From: Altererythrobacter ishigakiensis | GTDB lineage: Bacteria > Pseudomonadota > Alphaproteobacteria > Sphingomonadales > Sphingomonadaceae | Assembly (NCBI RefSeq): GCF_001663155.1 | Contig: NZ_CP015963.1 | Span: forward strand, 1,822,001-1,886,000 | Direction: 5' to 3' | Length of the DNA stretch: 64,000 nt | Shown here: piece after piece, positions 1-9,903 of the stretch | How positions within the stretch are numbered: position 1 is the first letter of the stretch | Layout: each line of letters begins with the position of its first letter | Notes under the pieces: generated by a model | What the model was told of the DNA's origin: nothing | The model's input: only the letters and a program-made list of their open reading frames with translations | The model's database searches: none | Program-made: the position numbers and the translations under genes

Positions 1-481
<481 letters not shown>

Positions 482-483
482 TC

Positions 484-523
484 ACTTAAAAGAAAGGCCG
501 GCGATGCAACGCAGCGCCGGCCT
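484..523 (-). terminator. Intrinsic terminator after the beta-barrel gene
   Basis: On the minus strand a perfect 9-bp stem (arms 515-523 and 495-503, AGGCCGGCG/CGCCGGCCT) is followed by a T-rich run at 494-484. It lies directly after the beta-barrel gene stop at 542-544 and ahead of tgt, so tgt probably has its own promoter in the short gap 449-494 or depends on read-through. Confidence 0.8.
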
Positions 524-541
524 GCTTCTGGATCTCGAATA

Positions 542-1090
542 CTAGAAGGAGAATACGAAGCCTGTGGTGCTACGGACCGTGTCGAACGAAACTGTGTCGA
601 CATTGAAGCGCAGCTTTCCGCCTGCAAGGGGGATATCGACGCCAGCACCGACAATCAGATCGCTATCGCTGGTGTCCACTCCATCCAACTCACCATCGTC
701 GAGTTCGATGTTGAGAATCTCTTCAACGTCGAGTTCGATTTCCTGGTAGCCACCGCGCAGATAGTATTTGGTGCCGCTTGAATCGGCGGTGCCGAAGCGA
801 GCGAGCGCGCCATATTCATAGTCGACAGCGTCTGTGCCAAAATGGAAGTTACCTTCAAAACCGGCAAACATGCTGTCGCCAACAGGGAAATCGACGCCTG
901 CAACTACCCCGAAGATCGGGCTTCCATCGTCAAGTTCCACACCATCAGATTCATCCGAACCAACACCCAGATCATGGTATCCGGCCGATACGCCGATAAA
1001 TGTTTCGGTCTCGTTGGAATCCTGAGCCAGCGCAGCGGCTGGCGTCATCATAGCCGCTGCGAACAGCCCTGCTACAAATTACTTTCTCAT
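542..1090 (-). pseudogene. Outer-membrane beta-barrel protein with a stop codon inside its signal peptide
   Basis: The reading frame from ATG 1088-1090 gives MRK, then TAA (1079-1081), then FVAGLFAAAMMTPAAALAQ, which is a textbook signal peptide with an ALAQ cleavage site apart from the stop. The mature part (about 160 residues) has alternating hydrophobic strands, acidic loops and ends in a C-terminal phenylalanine (GFVFSF), as expected for an 8-stranded opacity/OmpA-like barrel. The only in-frame ATG after the stop (1049-1051) would yield MMTPAAALAQ, too short to export the protein. The rest of the frame is intact, so the lesion looks recent, or is a sequencing error (TAA versus TTA Leu). 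Ends at its own terminator. Function unknown beyond barrel type. Confidence 0.65.
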
Positions 1091-1246
1091 TTTCTGTACT
1101 TTCTTATCTAACCTCTCAGGGGGCGAGCGGCGAGCCGGATATCGCTTTTGGACCTGTGCATAACAAGGCAACTCGAAGTCACATTTTATCGTTTTATTAC
1201 GATAATTTGCACGTGTTGTAATACGGTAACACAGTTTTATCTGCGG

Positions 1247-2014
1247 TCAGTCTCGAAGACGCCAACCCGTCTTGAAGATGTAGGCAATTATCGCAGTACA
1301 GACAGCCAGGAATCCCAGCGTGATACTCAACGATAACCCGAAGTTGACGTCTCCACTGCCGTAGAATGTCCAGCGCAGTCCGCTGACCAAATAGACAATG
1401 GGATTCGCTAGAGCGATCTTGTCCCACGGCGCTGGCAACATGTCGATCGAATAGAATGTACCACCCAGAAAGGTAAGCGGGGTGAGGAAGAGCAGAGGTA
1501 TAATGCCCAACTTCTCAAAATTGTCGGCCCATACGCCGAGTATGAACCCGAATAACGAGAAGCTTGCCGCCACCAGCATGATGAAGATTATGGCCAGAAT
1601 TGGATGCGCAATTGTGTAATCCACGAACAGGTTGGCAGTGATCAGTATAATGCTGGCGAGTATCAAGCTTTTCGCAGCTGCAGCACCAACGAAACCAATC
1701 AGCGTCTCCGCAACGCCCACCGGAGCTGACAGCAACTCATAGATTGTTCCTGTGAACCGCGGCATATAAATACCGAAGCTCGCGTTCGAAGTGGTTTCCC
1801 CAAGCAGGGTGAGCATGAGCAGTCCGGGGATGATAAACGCACCGTAAGTTACGCCATCGATGGGTTCCATCCGGCTGCCGATCGCAGAACCGAACACAAT
1901 GAAGTAGAGCGATGTTGTCAACACTGGCGCGAGGATCGATTGGAATGCAGTGCGAAACGCCCGCATTACCTCGCGCTTAAAAATGGACCAGGCGCCGCGG
2001 AAATTGAAATTCAT
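1247..2014 (-). CDS. ABC-2 type transporter permease
   Basis: A 255-residue polytopic protein with about six hydrophobic segments, of the ABC-2 permease family (YadH/NodJ type). Typical landmarks are the N-terminal amphipathic FKREVMRAFR segment, the FIIPGLLMLTLLGETTSNASFGIY helix region and the conserved PLTFLGGTFYSIDMLP stretch between helices 5 and 6. Its start overlaps the stop of the upstream ATPase gene by 4 bases, so the two are translationally coupled and form one exporter. Substrate cannot be read from sequence; relatives export polysaccharides, lipids or drugs. Confidence 0.9.
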   Translation of the reverse strand: MNFNFRGAWSIFKREVMRAFRTAFQSILAPVLTTSLYFIVFGSAIGSRMEPIDGVTYGAFIIPGLLMLTLLGETTSNASFGIYMPRFTGTIYELLSAPVGVAETLIGFVGAAAAKSLILASIILITANLFVDYTIAHPILAIIFIMLVAASFSLFGFILGVWADNFEKLGIIPLLFLTPLTFLGGTFYSIDMLPAPWDKIALANPIVYLVSGLRWTFYGSGDVNFGLSLSITLGFLAVCTAIIAYIFKTGWRLRD

Positions 2015-2955
2015 TGTGCGGCCTCCTTCTCACCCAGAAGCGAGACGAAAATATCTTCAAGCGAGCTCTCTCGAATGTCGATGCCCGTAAAATCGATCCC
2101 TGCCACGCTCAGCGCTTTGGTCAATTCGGCGACTTCAGCCTTGCCTTTGCCAGTGCCGTCGCCGCCGCGATAGCAAAGTGACAAGCCTCCCTCTTCGAGC
2201 TCGACAGGAAAGCGCTGGATCGTATCCGGCAACTCAGTCATCGCGGAAGCAAGTTCGATGTGCGCTTCGGTCCGGCCCAAGCGCTGCATCATTGCATCTT
2301 TCTCATCGACCATCAGCAGTTGGCCCCTGTTAATGATGCCGACGCGATCGGCCATTTCCTCAGCCTCTTCGATATAGTGTGTGGTGAGGATGACAGTTAC
2401 GCCTCGCTCGCGCATCTGCCCGATCAATTCCCACATACCCTTGCGCAGCTCGACATCGACCCCCGCCGTGGGTTCATCAAGAAACAGCAAGTCAGGTTCG
2501 TGCGCGAGCGCCTTGGCTATCAACACACGGCGCTTCATCCCTCCTGAAAGCGCCATGATACGTTCGTCTCGTTTGTCCCAGAGGCTGAGCGCACGCAGGA
2601 TTTCCTCGATCCGACTCTTGTCTGACGGGAGACCGAACAGACCGCGCGAATAGGAAACAGCGCGGATCACAGGCTCGAACATGTCGGTCGAAAGCTCTTG
2701 TGGCACCAGACCGATCCGCGCCCTCGCCTGCCGCCAATGCGTCGCCATGTCATAACCGAAAGCCCGGATAGTCCCACCGCTTGGTCGAACAAGTCCACAC
2801 ACTGCACCGATCAACGTGGTTTTGCCCGCGCCATTGGGACCAAGAAGGGCAAATATCTCACCCTTGCGTATATCCAGATCAACAGAATCAAGTGCTTTTA
2901 AACCACCCGGATAGACTTTGGTCAGACCGTGCAGCTCGAGAATAGGTTCGCTCAT
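2011..2955 (-). CDS. ABC transporter ATP-binding protein (YadG-like)
   Basis: The 314-residue ATPase has Walker A GPNGAGKTT (39-47), a Q-loop at LVPQEL, signature LSGGMKRR (136-143) and Walker B LLFLDEPTAGVD (156-167), followed by the H-loop in TTHYIEEAEEMADRVGII. The C-terminal extension of about 90 residues is typical of exporters in the ABC-2 class. It energises the permease encoded next to it. The start lies 9 bases after the queA stop, so this exporter is probably co-transcribed with queA although unrelated in function. Confidence 0.93.
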   Translation of the reverse strand: MSEPILELHGLTKVYPGGLKALDSVDLDIRKGEIFALLGPNGAGKTTLIGAVCGLVRPSGGTIRAFGYDMATHWRQARARIGLVPQELSTDMFEPVIRAVSYSRGLFGLPSDKSRIEEILRALSLWDKRDERIMALSGGMKRRVLIAKALAHEPDLLFLDEPTAGVDVELRKGMWELIGQMRERGVTVILTTHYIEEAEEMADRVGIINRGQLLMVDEKDAMMQRLGRTEAHIELASAMTELPDTIQRFPVELEEGGLSLCYRGGDGTGKGKAEVAELTKALSVAGIDFTGIDIRESSLEDIFVSLLGEKEAAQ

Positions 2956-2964
2956 TGCAACTGA

Positions 2965-3999
2965 TTAGGGCAGGAGCAGTGAGGAGTCACCATATGAATA
3001 GAAACGGTAGTTCGCATTTATCGCGTGCGCATAAGCCTCCATCATGCGTTCGCGACCTATCAGTGCGCTAACCAGCATTATCAAAGTGGATTTTGGCAGA
3101 TGGAAGTTGGTCATCAATCCATCGACACCTTTGAAACGGTATCCCGGGGTTATGAAGATGTCAGTATCACCTTCAAATGGGGCGATAGTTCGATCATCGC
3201 ATGCGGCGCTCTCAAGCAAACGCAAGGAAGTTGTCCCAACGGCGATAATCCGCTTTCCAGCCACCCGAGCAGCATTCAGGCGCTCTGCAACCTGGGGCGT
3301 TATTCGGCCCCATTCCGAATGCATCTGATGATCGTCGGTATCATCGGCTTTAACCGGCAAGAAGGTTCCTGCCCCGACGTGCAGCGTCAGCGTTTCGTGG
3401 CGAATGCCCGCGGCATCCAATTCAGACATCAAACGCTCTGTAAAATGCAGTGAGGCAGTGGGTGCCGCGACAGCTCCATCCTTCTGTGCAAACATGGTCT
3501 GGTAGTCTTCGTAGTCCTGCTCATCGATGTCTCGCTTGCCCGCAATGTACGGCGGCAAAGGCATTGTTCCCGCACGGTCGAGAAGGACTTCGACAGGCTC
3601 ATCGCCTTCAAAAAGCAGCGTGAAGCTCCCGTCTTGATTGCGGGTTTCAGCAAGCGCAGTGACTCCGCCGCCAAAGACGATCTGATCCCCTTCCTTCAGG
3701 CGTTTGGCGTTTCGGATGAATGCTATCCAGCGGCGCAGATCCTCTCGCTTGTGCAAAGTGGCACCGATCTTGGCTTCGCCCCCGGCGCGCCGTCCTTCAA
3801 GCTGACCCGGGATTACACGCGTGTCGTTGAAGACAAGCACATCGCCGGCAGAAAGCAATTTGGGCAGATCCCGCACACCCCTGTCTTCGAAAGGTCCTGT
3901 ACCCGGTACATAGAGCATGCGCGCGGCATCGCGCGGGCGAACTGGACGCAGTGCGATCAGCTCTTGCGGGAGTTCGAAATCAAACAGGTCAACACGCAT
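2965..3999 (-). CDS. queA: S-adenosylmethionine:tRNA ribosyltransferase-isomerase
   Basis: Transfers and isomerises the ribosyl part of SAM onto preQ1-tRNA to give epoxyqueuosine. The 344-residue product is the normal length and carries the family stretches [19 protein letters not shown] at the start, [27 protein letters not shown], and the C-terminal [16 protein letters not shown]. It acts after Tgt, which is encoded further along on the same strand. It follows a cyclophilin gene by 44 bases and precedes the ABC exporter by 9 bases, consistent with one transcript. Confidence 0.97.
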   Translation of the reverse strand: MRVDLFDFELPQELIALRPVRPRDAARMLYVPGTGPFEDRGVRDLPKLLSAGDVLVFNDTRVIPGQLEGRRAGGEAKIGATLHKREDLRRWIAFIRNAKRLKEGDQIVFGGGVTALAETRNQDGSFTLLFEGDEPVEVLLDRAGTMPLPPYIAGKRDIDEQDYEDYQTMFAQKDGAVAAPTASLHFTERLMSELDAAGIRHETLTLHVGAGTFLPVKADDTDDHQMHSEWGRITPQVAERLNAARVAGKRIIAVGTTSLRLLESAACDDRTIAPFEGDTDIFITPGYRFKGVDGLMTNFHLPKSTLIMLVSALIGRERMMEAYAHAINANYRFYSYGDSSLLLP

Positions 4000-4043
4000 G
4001 ATCCGCGCGCCTTAAGGCCGACAGTGGCGGTTGAAAAGCTCGA

Positions 4044-4721
4044 TCAGCTAAGCGGAGCGTTCAACGCATCCGCTGTGATCTCTTCTTCCACTGGCGCTTC
4101 GGCTTGCGGGAAGACCTGAGGTTTGTTGTCGGATGCAAGGCTAGCCTGCAGAATTCGCGTTGGGTTTGCCGGCGGCTCACCACGCGTGATCGCATCGACA
4201 CCTTCCATATTGGCAATCACACGACCGAAATTGGTGTAACGCTTATCCAGACTGAAACGCGGATAGAAGACAATGAAGAACTGACTATTTGCACTGTTCT
4301 CTTCATTCGCACGTGCCATGGACACTGTTCCGCGAATATGCGGCCGCGGGTTAAACTCTGCCTCAAGGTCTGGCATAGCAGAACTGCCCTGCCCAGTGCC
4401 TGTGGGATCGCCACCCTGTGCCATGAACCCTTCAATGACCCGGTGGAAAATCACGCCGTCGTAGAATCCTGTACGGGTGAGCGTTTTTATGCGCTCTACA
4501 TGGTTGGGCGCCCATGCCGGCATCAGGCGGATTGCAACCCGTTCACCATTTGAAAGGTCAAGCAACCACACATTTTCCGGATCGACCGCCGGATCATAAT
4601 TGATGGCACGGGGCAGAGGAGCAGCGGCTTCAGAAGCCGGCTCTGTATCCTGTGCGGAACCGTGGGCCGGCATTGATAGCATTCCAATGGAAAGCGTGGC
4701 GGCGAGAATTTTCTTCATCAT
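4044..4721 (-). CDS. Exported cyclophilin-type peptidyl-prolyl isomerase
   Basis: About 225 residues. An N-terminal signal sequence (MMKKILAATLSIGMLSMPAHGSAQ) is followed by a cyclophilin domain with the core motif FYDGVIFHRVIEGFMAQGGD and later VSMARANEENSANSQFFI. The protein should fold proline-containing proteins in the periplasm. The frame is open from a GTG at 4733, but the ATG at 4721 (or 4718) gives a normal signal peptide and is preferred. It lies between coaD and queA on the same strand. A C-terminal tail of about 35 residues rich in Ala and Glu follows the domain. Confidence 0.92.
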   Translation of the reverse strand: MMKKILAATLSIGMLSMPAHGSAQDTEPASEAAAPLPRAINYDPAVDPENVWLLDLSNGERVAIRLMPAWAPNHVERIKTLTRTGFYDGVIFHRVIEGFMAQGGDPTGTGQGSSAMPDLEAEFNPRPHIRGTVSMARANEENSANSQFFIVFYPRFSLDKRYTNFGRVIANMEGVDAITRGEPPANPTRILQASLASDNKPQVFPQAEAPVEEEITADALNAPLS

Positions 4722-4825
4722 GTTAAAGGTCACGTGATCTTTTGTTTAATTCAGTAAAGCGGGAAGCTGGTTAGCCGGATAGAACTGTCGCGGCAATGAA
4801 TGATCGCGTCTCTCTCAACAGCAGG

Positions 4826-5317
4826 CTATTCGGCGAGCTTTGCCAGGACATCGGCTCTAACACTGCTTGTCACGAATTTGGAGATCTCACCGCCATAGAT
4901 GGCGACTTCCTTCACAAGTCGGCTTGCGATGTGTTGAAGCGAAATATCCGCCATCAAGAATACAGTCTCAACCTCGTGATTCAGCTGCCGGTTCATGCCT
5001 GTAAGCTGATATTCGTATTCGAAATCGGTCACTCCGCGGATTCCGCGAATAACAGTGCTGGCACCCATTTCATCGGCAAAATCGACGAGCAATGAGTTGA
5101 AGCCCACCACACGGATATTTCCCGGACTAATCCCGGCAACCTCACGTTCGACAATAGCGATCCGTTCTTCGTCAGAAAACATCGGGGACTTAGCTAGATT
5201 GGTGGTTACTCCGATGATCAACTCATCAACCAGTTTCGCACCGCGCTCGATAATGTCCATATGACCCAAGGTGATCGGATCAAAAGTTCCCGGATAGATC
5301 CCTGTGCGTTTTGTCAC
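4826..5317 (-). CDS. coaD: Phosphopantetheine adenylyltransferase
   Basis: Fourth step of coenzyme A synthesis: 4'-phosphopantetheine plus ATP to dephospho-CoA. The 163-residue protein has the nucleotidyl-transferase signature GTFDPITLGHMDII near the N-terminus, VIRGIRGVTDFEYEYQL in the middle and HIASRLVKEVA toward the end, all as in bacterial CoaD. The start codon overlaps the ispA stop by 4 bases (ATGA), indicating coupled translation with the prenyl synthase gene upstream. Confidence 0.97.
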   Translation of the reverse strand: MTKRTGIYPGTFDPITLGHMDIIERGAKLVDELIIGVTTNLAKSPMFSDEERIAIVEREVAGISPGNIRVVGFNSLLVDFADEMGASTVIRGIRGVTDFEYEYQLTGMNRQLNHEVETVFLMADISLQHIASRLVKEVAIYGGEISKFVTSSVRADVLAKLAE

Positions 5318-6219
5318 CTGTCCCTCTCCACAATGTAACGCGCGACGGCGGCCAGCATCTTTGCCTCATCGCCATGGACCGACAAATGGCCGATGGCTTG
5401 ATCAACCAGCGCACGTGCTTGTTCTCTCGCCTTGCCTGCACCCATCAGCGTGACAAAGGTCTGCTTTCCCTGCCCCTCATCCTTGCGCAGCGCCTTCCCG
5501 GCCTTGTCTGCATCGCCTTCAACGTCCAGCAGGTCATCCGCAATCTGGAAGGCAAGACCGATATCGCGGGCGTAAGCACGAAGATGCGCTCTCCCCTCTG
5601 GCTGTACATGCCCCATTATCGCGCCCATCTCTACAGAAGCAGCCAGCAATGCTCCCGTTTTCAATTGTTGAAGCCGCGTGATGGTATGCAGATCGTAATC
5701 CTCTTCCTCCGCCATCATATCCATCATCTGACCACCAGCCATACCGTCTTTGCCGCTGGCTTTCCCCAGTGTGAGGATAAGCTCTGAACGCGTGAACGGG
5801 TCTTCACTGGTGGCAGTATCGGACAAGATCTCAAATGCGAGCGCGTGGAGCGAATCTCCGGCAAGAACCGCTGTCGCCTCATCGAACTCCAAATGCAGAG
5901 TTGGTTTGCCATGGCGCAGAGCATCATCATCCATACACGGCAGGTCATCATGGATCAGTGAGTAGACATGGATCGCTTCGACTGCGCAGGCCGCGCGTAG
6001 TGCCGAATCGCGATTTACGCCGAACAGCTCTGCCGTACTAACCAACAACAATGGTCTGACCCGCTTGCCGCCGCCGATTGCGGCATACCGCATTGCTTCT
6101 ACCAACCGCGCCCGACTATCCTGCGGAACCGGTAAAAGCGCATCGAACACGCTATCAACCTCACGCTGAACGCGCGAAAGCCCGTCTTTCAGGAAACTGT
6201 GGTCGATCGCCGCAGCCAT
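5314..6219 (-). CDS. ispA: Farnesyl (geranyl) diphosphate synthase
   Basis: Condenses isopentenyl and allylic diphosphates to C15 for ubiquinone, carotenoids and undecaprenyl phosphate. The 301-residue protein has the first aspartate-rich motif DDLPCMDDD and the second motif DDLLD, with GGKRVRPLLL in the substrate-binding region. The open frame runs 189 bases further upstream through xseB sequence; the ATG at 6219 (MAAAIDHSFLK) is chosen because it lies one base after the xseB stop and gives the usual length. It couples to coaD downstream by a 4-base overlap. Confidence 0.95.
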   Translation of the reverse strand: MAAAIDHSFLKDGLSRVQREVDSVFDALLPVPQDSRARLVEAMRYAAIGGGKRVRPLLLVSTAELFGVNRDSALRAACAVEAIHVYSLIHDDLPCMDDDALRHGKPTLHLEFDEATAVLAGDSLHALAFEILSDTATSEDPFTRSELILTLGKASGKDGMAGGQMMDMMAEEEDYDLHTITRLQQLKTGALLAASVEMGAIMGHVQPEGRAHLRAYARDIGLAFQIADDLLDVEGDADKAGKALRKDEGQGKQTFVTLMGAGKAREQARALVDQAIGHLSVHGDEAKMLAAVARYIVERDR

Positions 6220-6220
6220 C

Positions 6221-6469
6221 CTATTGCCCGTCGGAATCAAATGGGACAGTGGACGCTGCGCTCCCGCTGCTATCGGTAACGATCTTCTCAATCCGGGCCT
6301 GGGCATCATCCAGGCGCGACTGGCAATGATTGCGCAACTGCTCTCCTCGCTCGTAAAGACTGATCGATTGGTCCAGCGGAACATCGCCACTTTCCAATTG
6401 CTGGACAACCTCTTCCAATGCGGTGAGTGCTTGCTCGAAGCTCAACTGTGAAATGTCTGTTTCTGACAC
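6221..6469 (-). CDS. xseB: Exodeoxyribonuclease VII small subunit
   Basis: Small subunit of the nuclease that degrades single-stranded DNA to oligonucleotides. The 82-residue product contains LSFEQALTALEEVVQQLESGDVPLDQSISLYERG, the classic XseB signature. I take the GTG at 6469 (VSETDISQ) as start because AAGGGA lies about nine bases upstream; an ATG at 6502 would add 11 residues. xseB followed immediately by ispA is a common bacterial arrangement. Confidence 0.93.
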   Translation of the reverse strand: MSETDISQLSFEQALTALEEVVQQLESGDVPLDQSISLYERGEQLRNHCQSRLDDAQARIEKIVTDSSGSAASTVPFDSDGQ

Positions 6470-6557
6470 GTTTTGTCTGATCCCTTCCTTGGCGAGAAGC
6501 ATTGACCGCCACAGCCCAGACGGTCAAGCTACGATACGAAAGAACGGAGAGTCGCGA

Positions 6558-6962
6558 ATGATAAAATGGGTGATAGCTTACGTTTCGGCAGCAATCGCGT
6601 TTGGCGTATTGGATGCGATCTGGCTCCGGTGGGCAGGACCCAATTTGTATGAACCGGTGATCGGCGGAATCATGGCGGACAATTTCCGTGTTGTCCCTGC
6701 AGCAGCGTTCTATACAATTTATCTGGCAGGCATGTGCTGGTTTGCAATCAGGCCGGGCCTCGATTCCGGGCAGGTTGGCACTGCATTGATCAATGGGGCT
6801 ATTCTGGGGGCGGTTTGCTACGCAACTTTTGATCTAACCAGTCAGGCAGTTTTCAAGGTTTGGGCTACACACATCAGCGTTGCTGACATTGCATGGGGAA
6901 CATTCGTGACTGGCACGTCGGCGGCAATTGCGACATGGATCACTCTTAAGTTCTCCGGATAA
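6558..6962 (+). CDS. DUF2177 family membrane protein
   Basis: A 134-residue protein with four predicted membrane segments. The first carries the family pattern LDAIWLRW, and later FYTIYLAGMCWFAI, GAVCYATFDLTSQA and ISVADIAWGTFVTG also match the DUF2177 family. Function is unknown. The ATG at 6558 is preferred to an earlier in-frame ATG because the upstream part does not look like protein and GGAG lies close before the start. The next gene begins 5 bases downstream, so the two form a small operon divergent from xseB-ispA-coaD. Confidence 0.88.
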   Translation: MIKWVIAYVSAAIAFGVLDAIWLRWAGPNLYEPVIGGIMADNFRVVPAAAFYTIYLAGMCWFAIRPGLDSGQVGTALINGAILGAVCYATFDLTSQAVFKVWATHISVADIAWGTFVTGTSAAIATWITLKFSG

Positions 6963-6966
6963 AGAT

Positions 6967-7629
6967 ATGTTTATTGGTCATTTTGCCCCTGCATTTGCTG
7001 CCGCGGCAGTAAGTCCTCGTGCGCCGAAGCTCGGCACCCTGTTTATCGCCGCTCAATTGGTCGACTGGGCATTCTTCGGGTTTGCAATTGTCGGTATCGA
7101 AGCGATGCGCATTGACCCAAGCGCGACAGCTATGGTGCCGTATGATCTCTACCACATGCCCTACACACACAGCCTGCTCGGTACCGGAGTGTGGGCCGTG
7201 ATCTTCGGACTGCTCGTTTTCGCGATCTTGCGCGAAGCTTCTGCTGGAGTACTGGCGGCGTTTGTGGTCGCCTCACATTGGCTGCTCGACTTTGTCACGC
7301 ATCGACCTGACTTGACACTCGCGGGCGGGGATTCGGTCTATGGACTGGGGCTTTGGAATTTACCGTTCATCGCTATTCCGCTCGAGCTCTCCATCACGCT
7401 TGGAGCATTCTACTGGTATGTGAAGCGAACAAGGGGCCCGGTCGGGCCGCCAATCATTTTGCTGGTCTTGTTGCTGATCATGCAGGCAGTGAATTGGTTT
7501 GGGCCGCACCCGGATGAAGCCGGGCTGGGTCTCTATGTGCAGGCTTTGATTGCTTTCGGAGTGCTGACTCTTGCGGCGCGCTGGGTCGGGGACAATCGCA
7601 AGCACAAACGCGCAATGGGCTGGCGGTAA
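6967..7629 (+). CDS. Polytopic membrane protein with His/Asp motifs
   Basis: 220 residues, with about six hydrophobic segments and several polar residues placed near membrane ends: HFAP at the start, QLVDW, YHMPYTHSLL and SHWLLDFVTHRPD. This H...D...H..D pattern resembles the membrane metal-dependent hydrolase-like (YdjM/DUF457) proteins, but I cannot assign a function. Start ATG 6967 lies just after the DUF2177 stop. It is followed 27 bases later by purL, which could share the transcript. Confidence 0.8.
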   Translation: MFIGHFAPAFAAAAVSPRAPKLGTLFIAAQLVDWAFFGFAIVGIEAMRIDPSATAMVPYDLYHMPYTHSLLGTGVWAVIFGLLVFAILREASAGVLAAFVVASHWLLDFVTHRPDLTLAGGDSVYGLGLWNLPFIAIPLELSITLGAFYWYVKRTRGPVGPPIILLVLLLIMQAVNWFGPHPDEAGLGLYVQALIAFGVLTLAARWVGDNRKHKRAMGWR

Positions 7630-7656
7630 ATCCCGGTCGGCGCTAAGGGCGCTGAC

Positions 7657-9903
7657 ATGGCTACAATCGCATCTCAAATCACCCCCGAAGTCGTCGAACA
7701 GCACGGGCTGAGCCCGGAGGAATATGAGCGCGTACTCCACGCACTTGGCCGTGAGCCAAACCTGGTGGAGCTCGGAATTTTTTCAGTCATGTGGTCAGAG
7801 CATTGTTCGTACAAGAGCTCTCGCCTGCACTTGAAGAAATTGCCGACCGAAGCGCCTTGGGTGATCTGCGGCCCGGGTGAAAATGCTGGCGTAATCGATA
7901 TTGGCGATGGTCAGGCTGCCATTTTTAAGATGGAGAGCCACAACCACCCGAGCTACATCGAACCATACCAAGGGGCTGCAACCGGTGTCGGCGGCATCCT
8001 GCGCGATGTATTCACCATGGGCGCGCGCCCGGCCGCAAACGCCAACGCGCTACGATTTGGCCGTCCAGACCATCCCAAGATGCAACATCTCGTGAAAGGC
8101 GTGGTCGCTGGTATCGGCGGCTATGGCAATTGCGTGGGCGTACCTACCGTGTGCGGCGAAACCAATTTCCATCCGGCCTATGACGGGAATATTCTCGTCA
8201 ATGCGATGACTGTTGGCGTCGCGGACGCGGACAAGATTTTCTACTCTGCAGCAACCGGCGTGGGGAACCCTATCGTCTATGTCGGGTCGAAGACCGGTCG
8301 CGATGGCATACATGGCGCAACGATGGCGAGCGCCGATTTTGAGGAAGATGCCGACGCCAAGCGTCCAACTGTACAGGTGGGAGATCCATTTACCGAGAAG
8401 CTGCTTATAGAAGCCTGTCTCGAGCTGATGGCGACCGACGCCATCGTGGCGATTCAGGACATGGGCGCAGCCGGTCTAACCTCATCCAGTGTCGAGATGG
8501 CCACAAATGGTAGGGCAGGCATTCGCTTGGACATGGACAAGGTGCCATGCCGCGAAGAGGGCATGACGCCCTATGAAATGATGTTGAGCGAAAGCCAGGA
8601 GCGGATGCTCATGGTGCTGAAGCCCGGCAAGGAAGAGATGGCAGCTGCCATTTTCGAGAAGTGGGAACTTGATTTCGCGGTGATCGGTGAAGTCACCGAC
8701 ACGCAGCACATGGTGCTCGAGTTCGGCGGTGAAGTAGTCTGCGACATCCCTCTCGGCCCACTCGCCGCCGATGCGCCTGAGTATGACCGCCCTTACCTCT
8801 CGAAAGAGGATTACACGGCGTGGGCGCAGATCACGCCTATGCAAGATGCGCCTGACAGCGCCGATCCGGGGGCAGACTTGCTCAAGATGATGGCAAGCCC
8901 GCAGTTGGCCTCTCGCTCCTGGATCGCAGAGCAATATGACAGCCAAGTCATGGGCGACACGCTGCAAACCGGCGGCGATGCCGGTGTCGTTCGCGTGCAC
9001 GGCACGAAGAAGGCACTCGCAATCAGCACCGATTGCACCCCGCGCTATGTCTATGCCGATCCCTACGAGGGTGGAAAGCAAGCGATTGCGGAGGCTTATC
9101 GCAATCTTTGCGCTGTTGGTGCGCGTCCGCTTGCGGTGACAAACTGTCTCAATTTCGCGAACCCCCAGCGTCCTGAAATCATGGCGCAGTTCGTCCACGC
9201 ACTTGAAGGCATGGGCGATGCCTGCCGGATGCTCGATTTCCCCATCGTTTCCGGCAACGTCAGCTTGTACAACGAAAGCAAGGCTACCGGCGGCGGTTCA
9301 GCTATCCTGCCCACCCCTGCAATCGGCGGCGTCGGCATCATCGATGATTACGGTCACATGATGACGATGGGCTTCAAGAATGAGGGCGACACTCTCTATC
9401 TGGTCGGCCCTGAGTTCTGGGCAAAACCTGATCCAACGCGCTCACACCTGGGCAAATCGCTGTGGCTGCAAATTGTTCATGGGCGTGATGAAGGACGCAC
9501 TCCGCCGACAGACCTCGTGGTTGAACGCAATGCGGGCAAGATCATTCACGAGTTGATCGAGGATGGCCTCGTCAACGCAGTGCACGATCTGTCCGATGGC
9601 GGCCTCGCCGTTGGGTTGGCAGAAATGGCGCTAGCGAGTGGAATGGGTGCAAATGTCGAAGCGCATCCCGATTACACTGCTGCGCAATGGTGGTTCGGTG
9701 AAGATCAGGGGCGCTATGTTATCTCCGTTCCAGACACCGAAGCACTGAACGCTGCACTCGCCAAGGGTACCGAAAACGCAGAGACCGCGCAGATCGGTTT
9801 CCGCCGTATCGGCACCGTTGGCGGAGATAGCCTTCTCGGAGTTTCGCTCAGTGACTTGCGCGAAGCCCACAAGAGCTTCTTCGGCGACTGGATGGAAGCA
9901 TAG
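7657..9903 (+). CDS. purL: Phosphoribosylformylglycinamidine synthase subunit II
   Basis: Fourth step of purine synthesis, converting FGAR and glutamine-derived ammonia to FGAM with ATP. At 748 residues it is the small PurL type, which needs separate PurS and PurQ subunits that are not in this window. Motifs: [11 protein letters not shown] near residue 50, [36 protein letters not shown] (substrate and ATP site) and the C-terminal [17 protein letters not shown]. It is followed by the overlapping DUF6122 frame. Confidence 0.98.
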   Translation: MATIASQITPEVVEQHGLSPEEYERVLHALGREPNLVELGIFSVMWSEHCSYKSSRLHLKKLPTEAPWVICGPGENAGVIDIGDGQAAIFKMESHNHPSYIEPYQGAATGVGGILRDVFTMGARPAANANALRFGRPDHPKMQHLVKGVVAGIGGYGNCVGVPTVCGETNFHPAYDGNILVNAMTVGVADADKIFYSAATGVGNPIVYVGSKTGRDGIHGATMASADFEEDADAKRPTVQVGDPFTEKLLIEACLELMATDAIVAIQDMGAAGLTSSSVEMATNGRAGIRLDMDKVPCREEGMTPYEMMLSESQERMLMVLKPGKEEMAAAIFEKWELDFAVIGEVTDTQHMVLEFGGEVVCDIPLGPLAADAPEYDRPYLSKEDYTAWAQITPMQDAPDSADPGADLLKMMASPQLASRSWIAEQYDSQVMGDTLQTGGDAGVVRVHGTKKALAISTDCTPRYVYADPYEGGKQAIAEAYRNLCAVGARPLAVTNCLNFANPQRPEIMAQFVHALEGMGDACRMLDFPIVSGNVSLYNESKATGGGSAILPTPAIGGVGIIDDYGHMMTMGFKNEGDTLYLVGPEFWAKPDPTRSHLGKSLWLQIVHGRDEGRTPPTDLVVERNAGKIIHELIEDGLVNAVHDLSDGGLAVGLAEMALASGMGANVEAHPDYTAAQWWFGEDQGRYVISVPDTEALNAALAKGTENAETAQIGFRRIGTVGGDSLLGVSLSDLREAHKSFFGDWMEA

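Noticed and set aside
1186..1205. Weak hairpin TTATCG/CGATAA after the ABC permease gene
   Set aside because: Only 6 bp and A/T-rich, no clear U-run; not enough for a terminator call.
8482..9198. 238-codon minus-strand frame inside purL
   Set aside because: His/Arg-rich composition typical of antisense frames; purL is certain.
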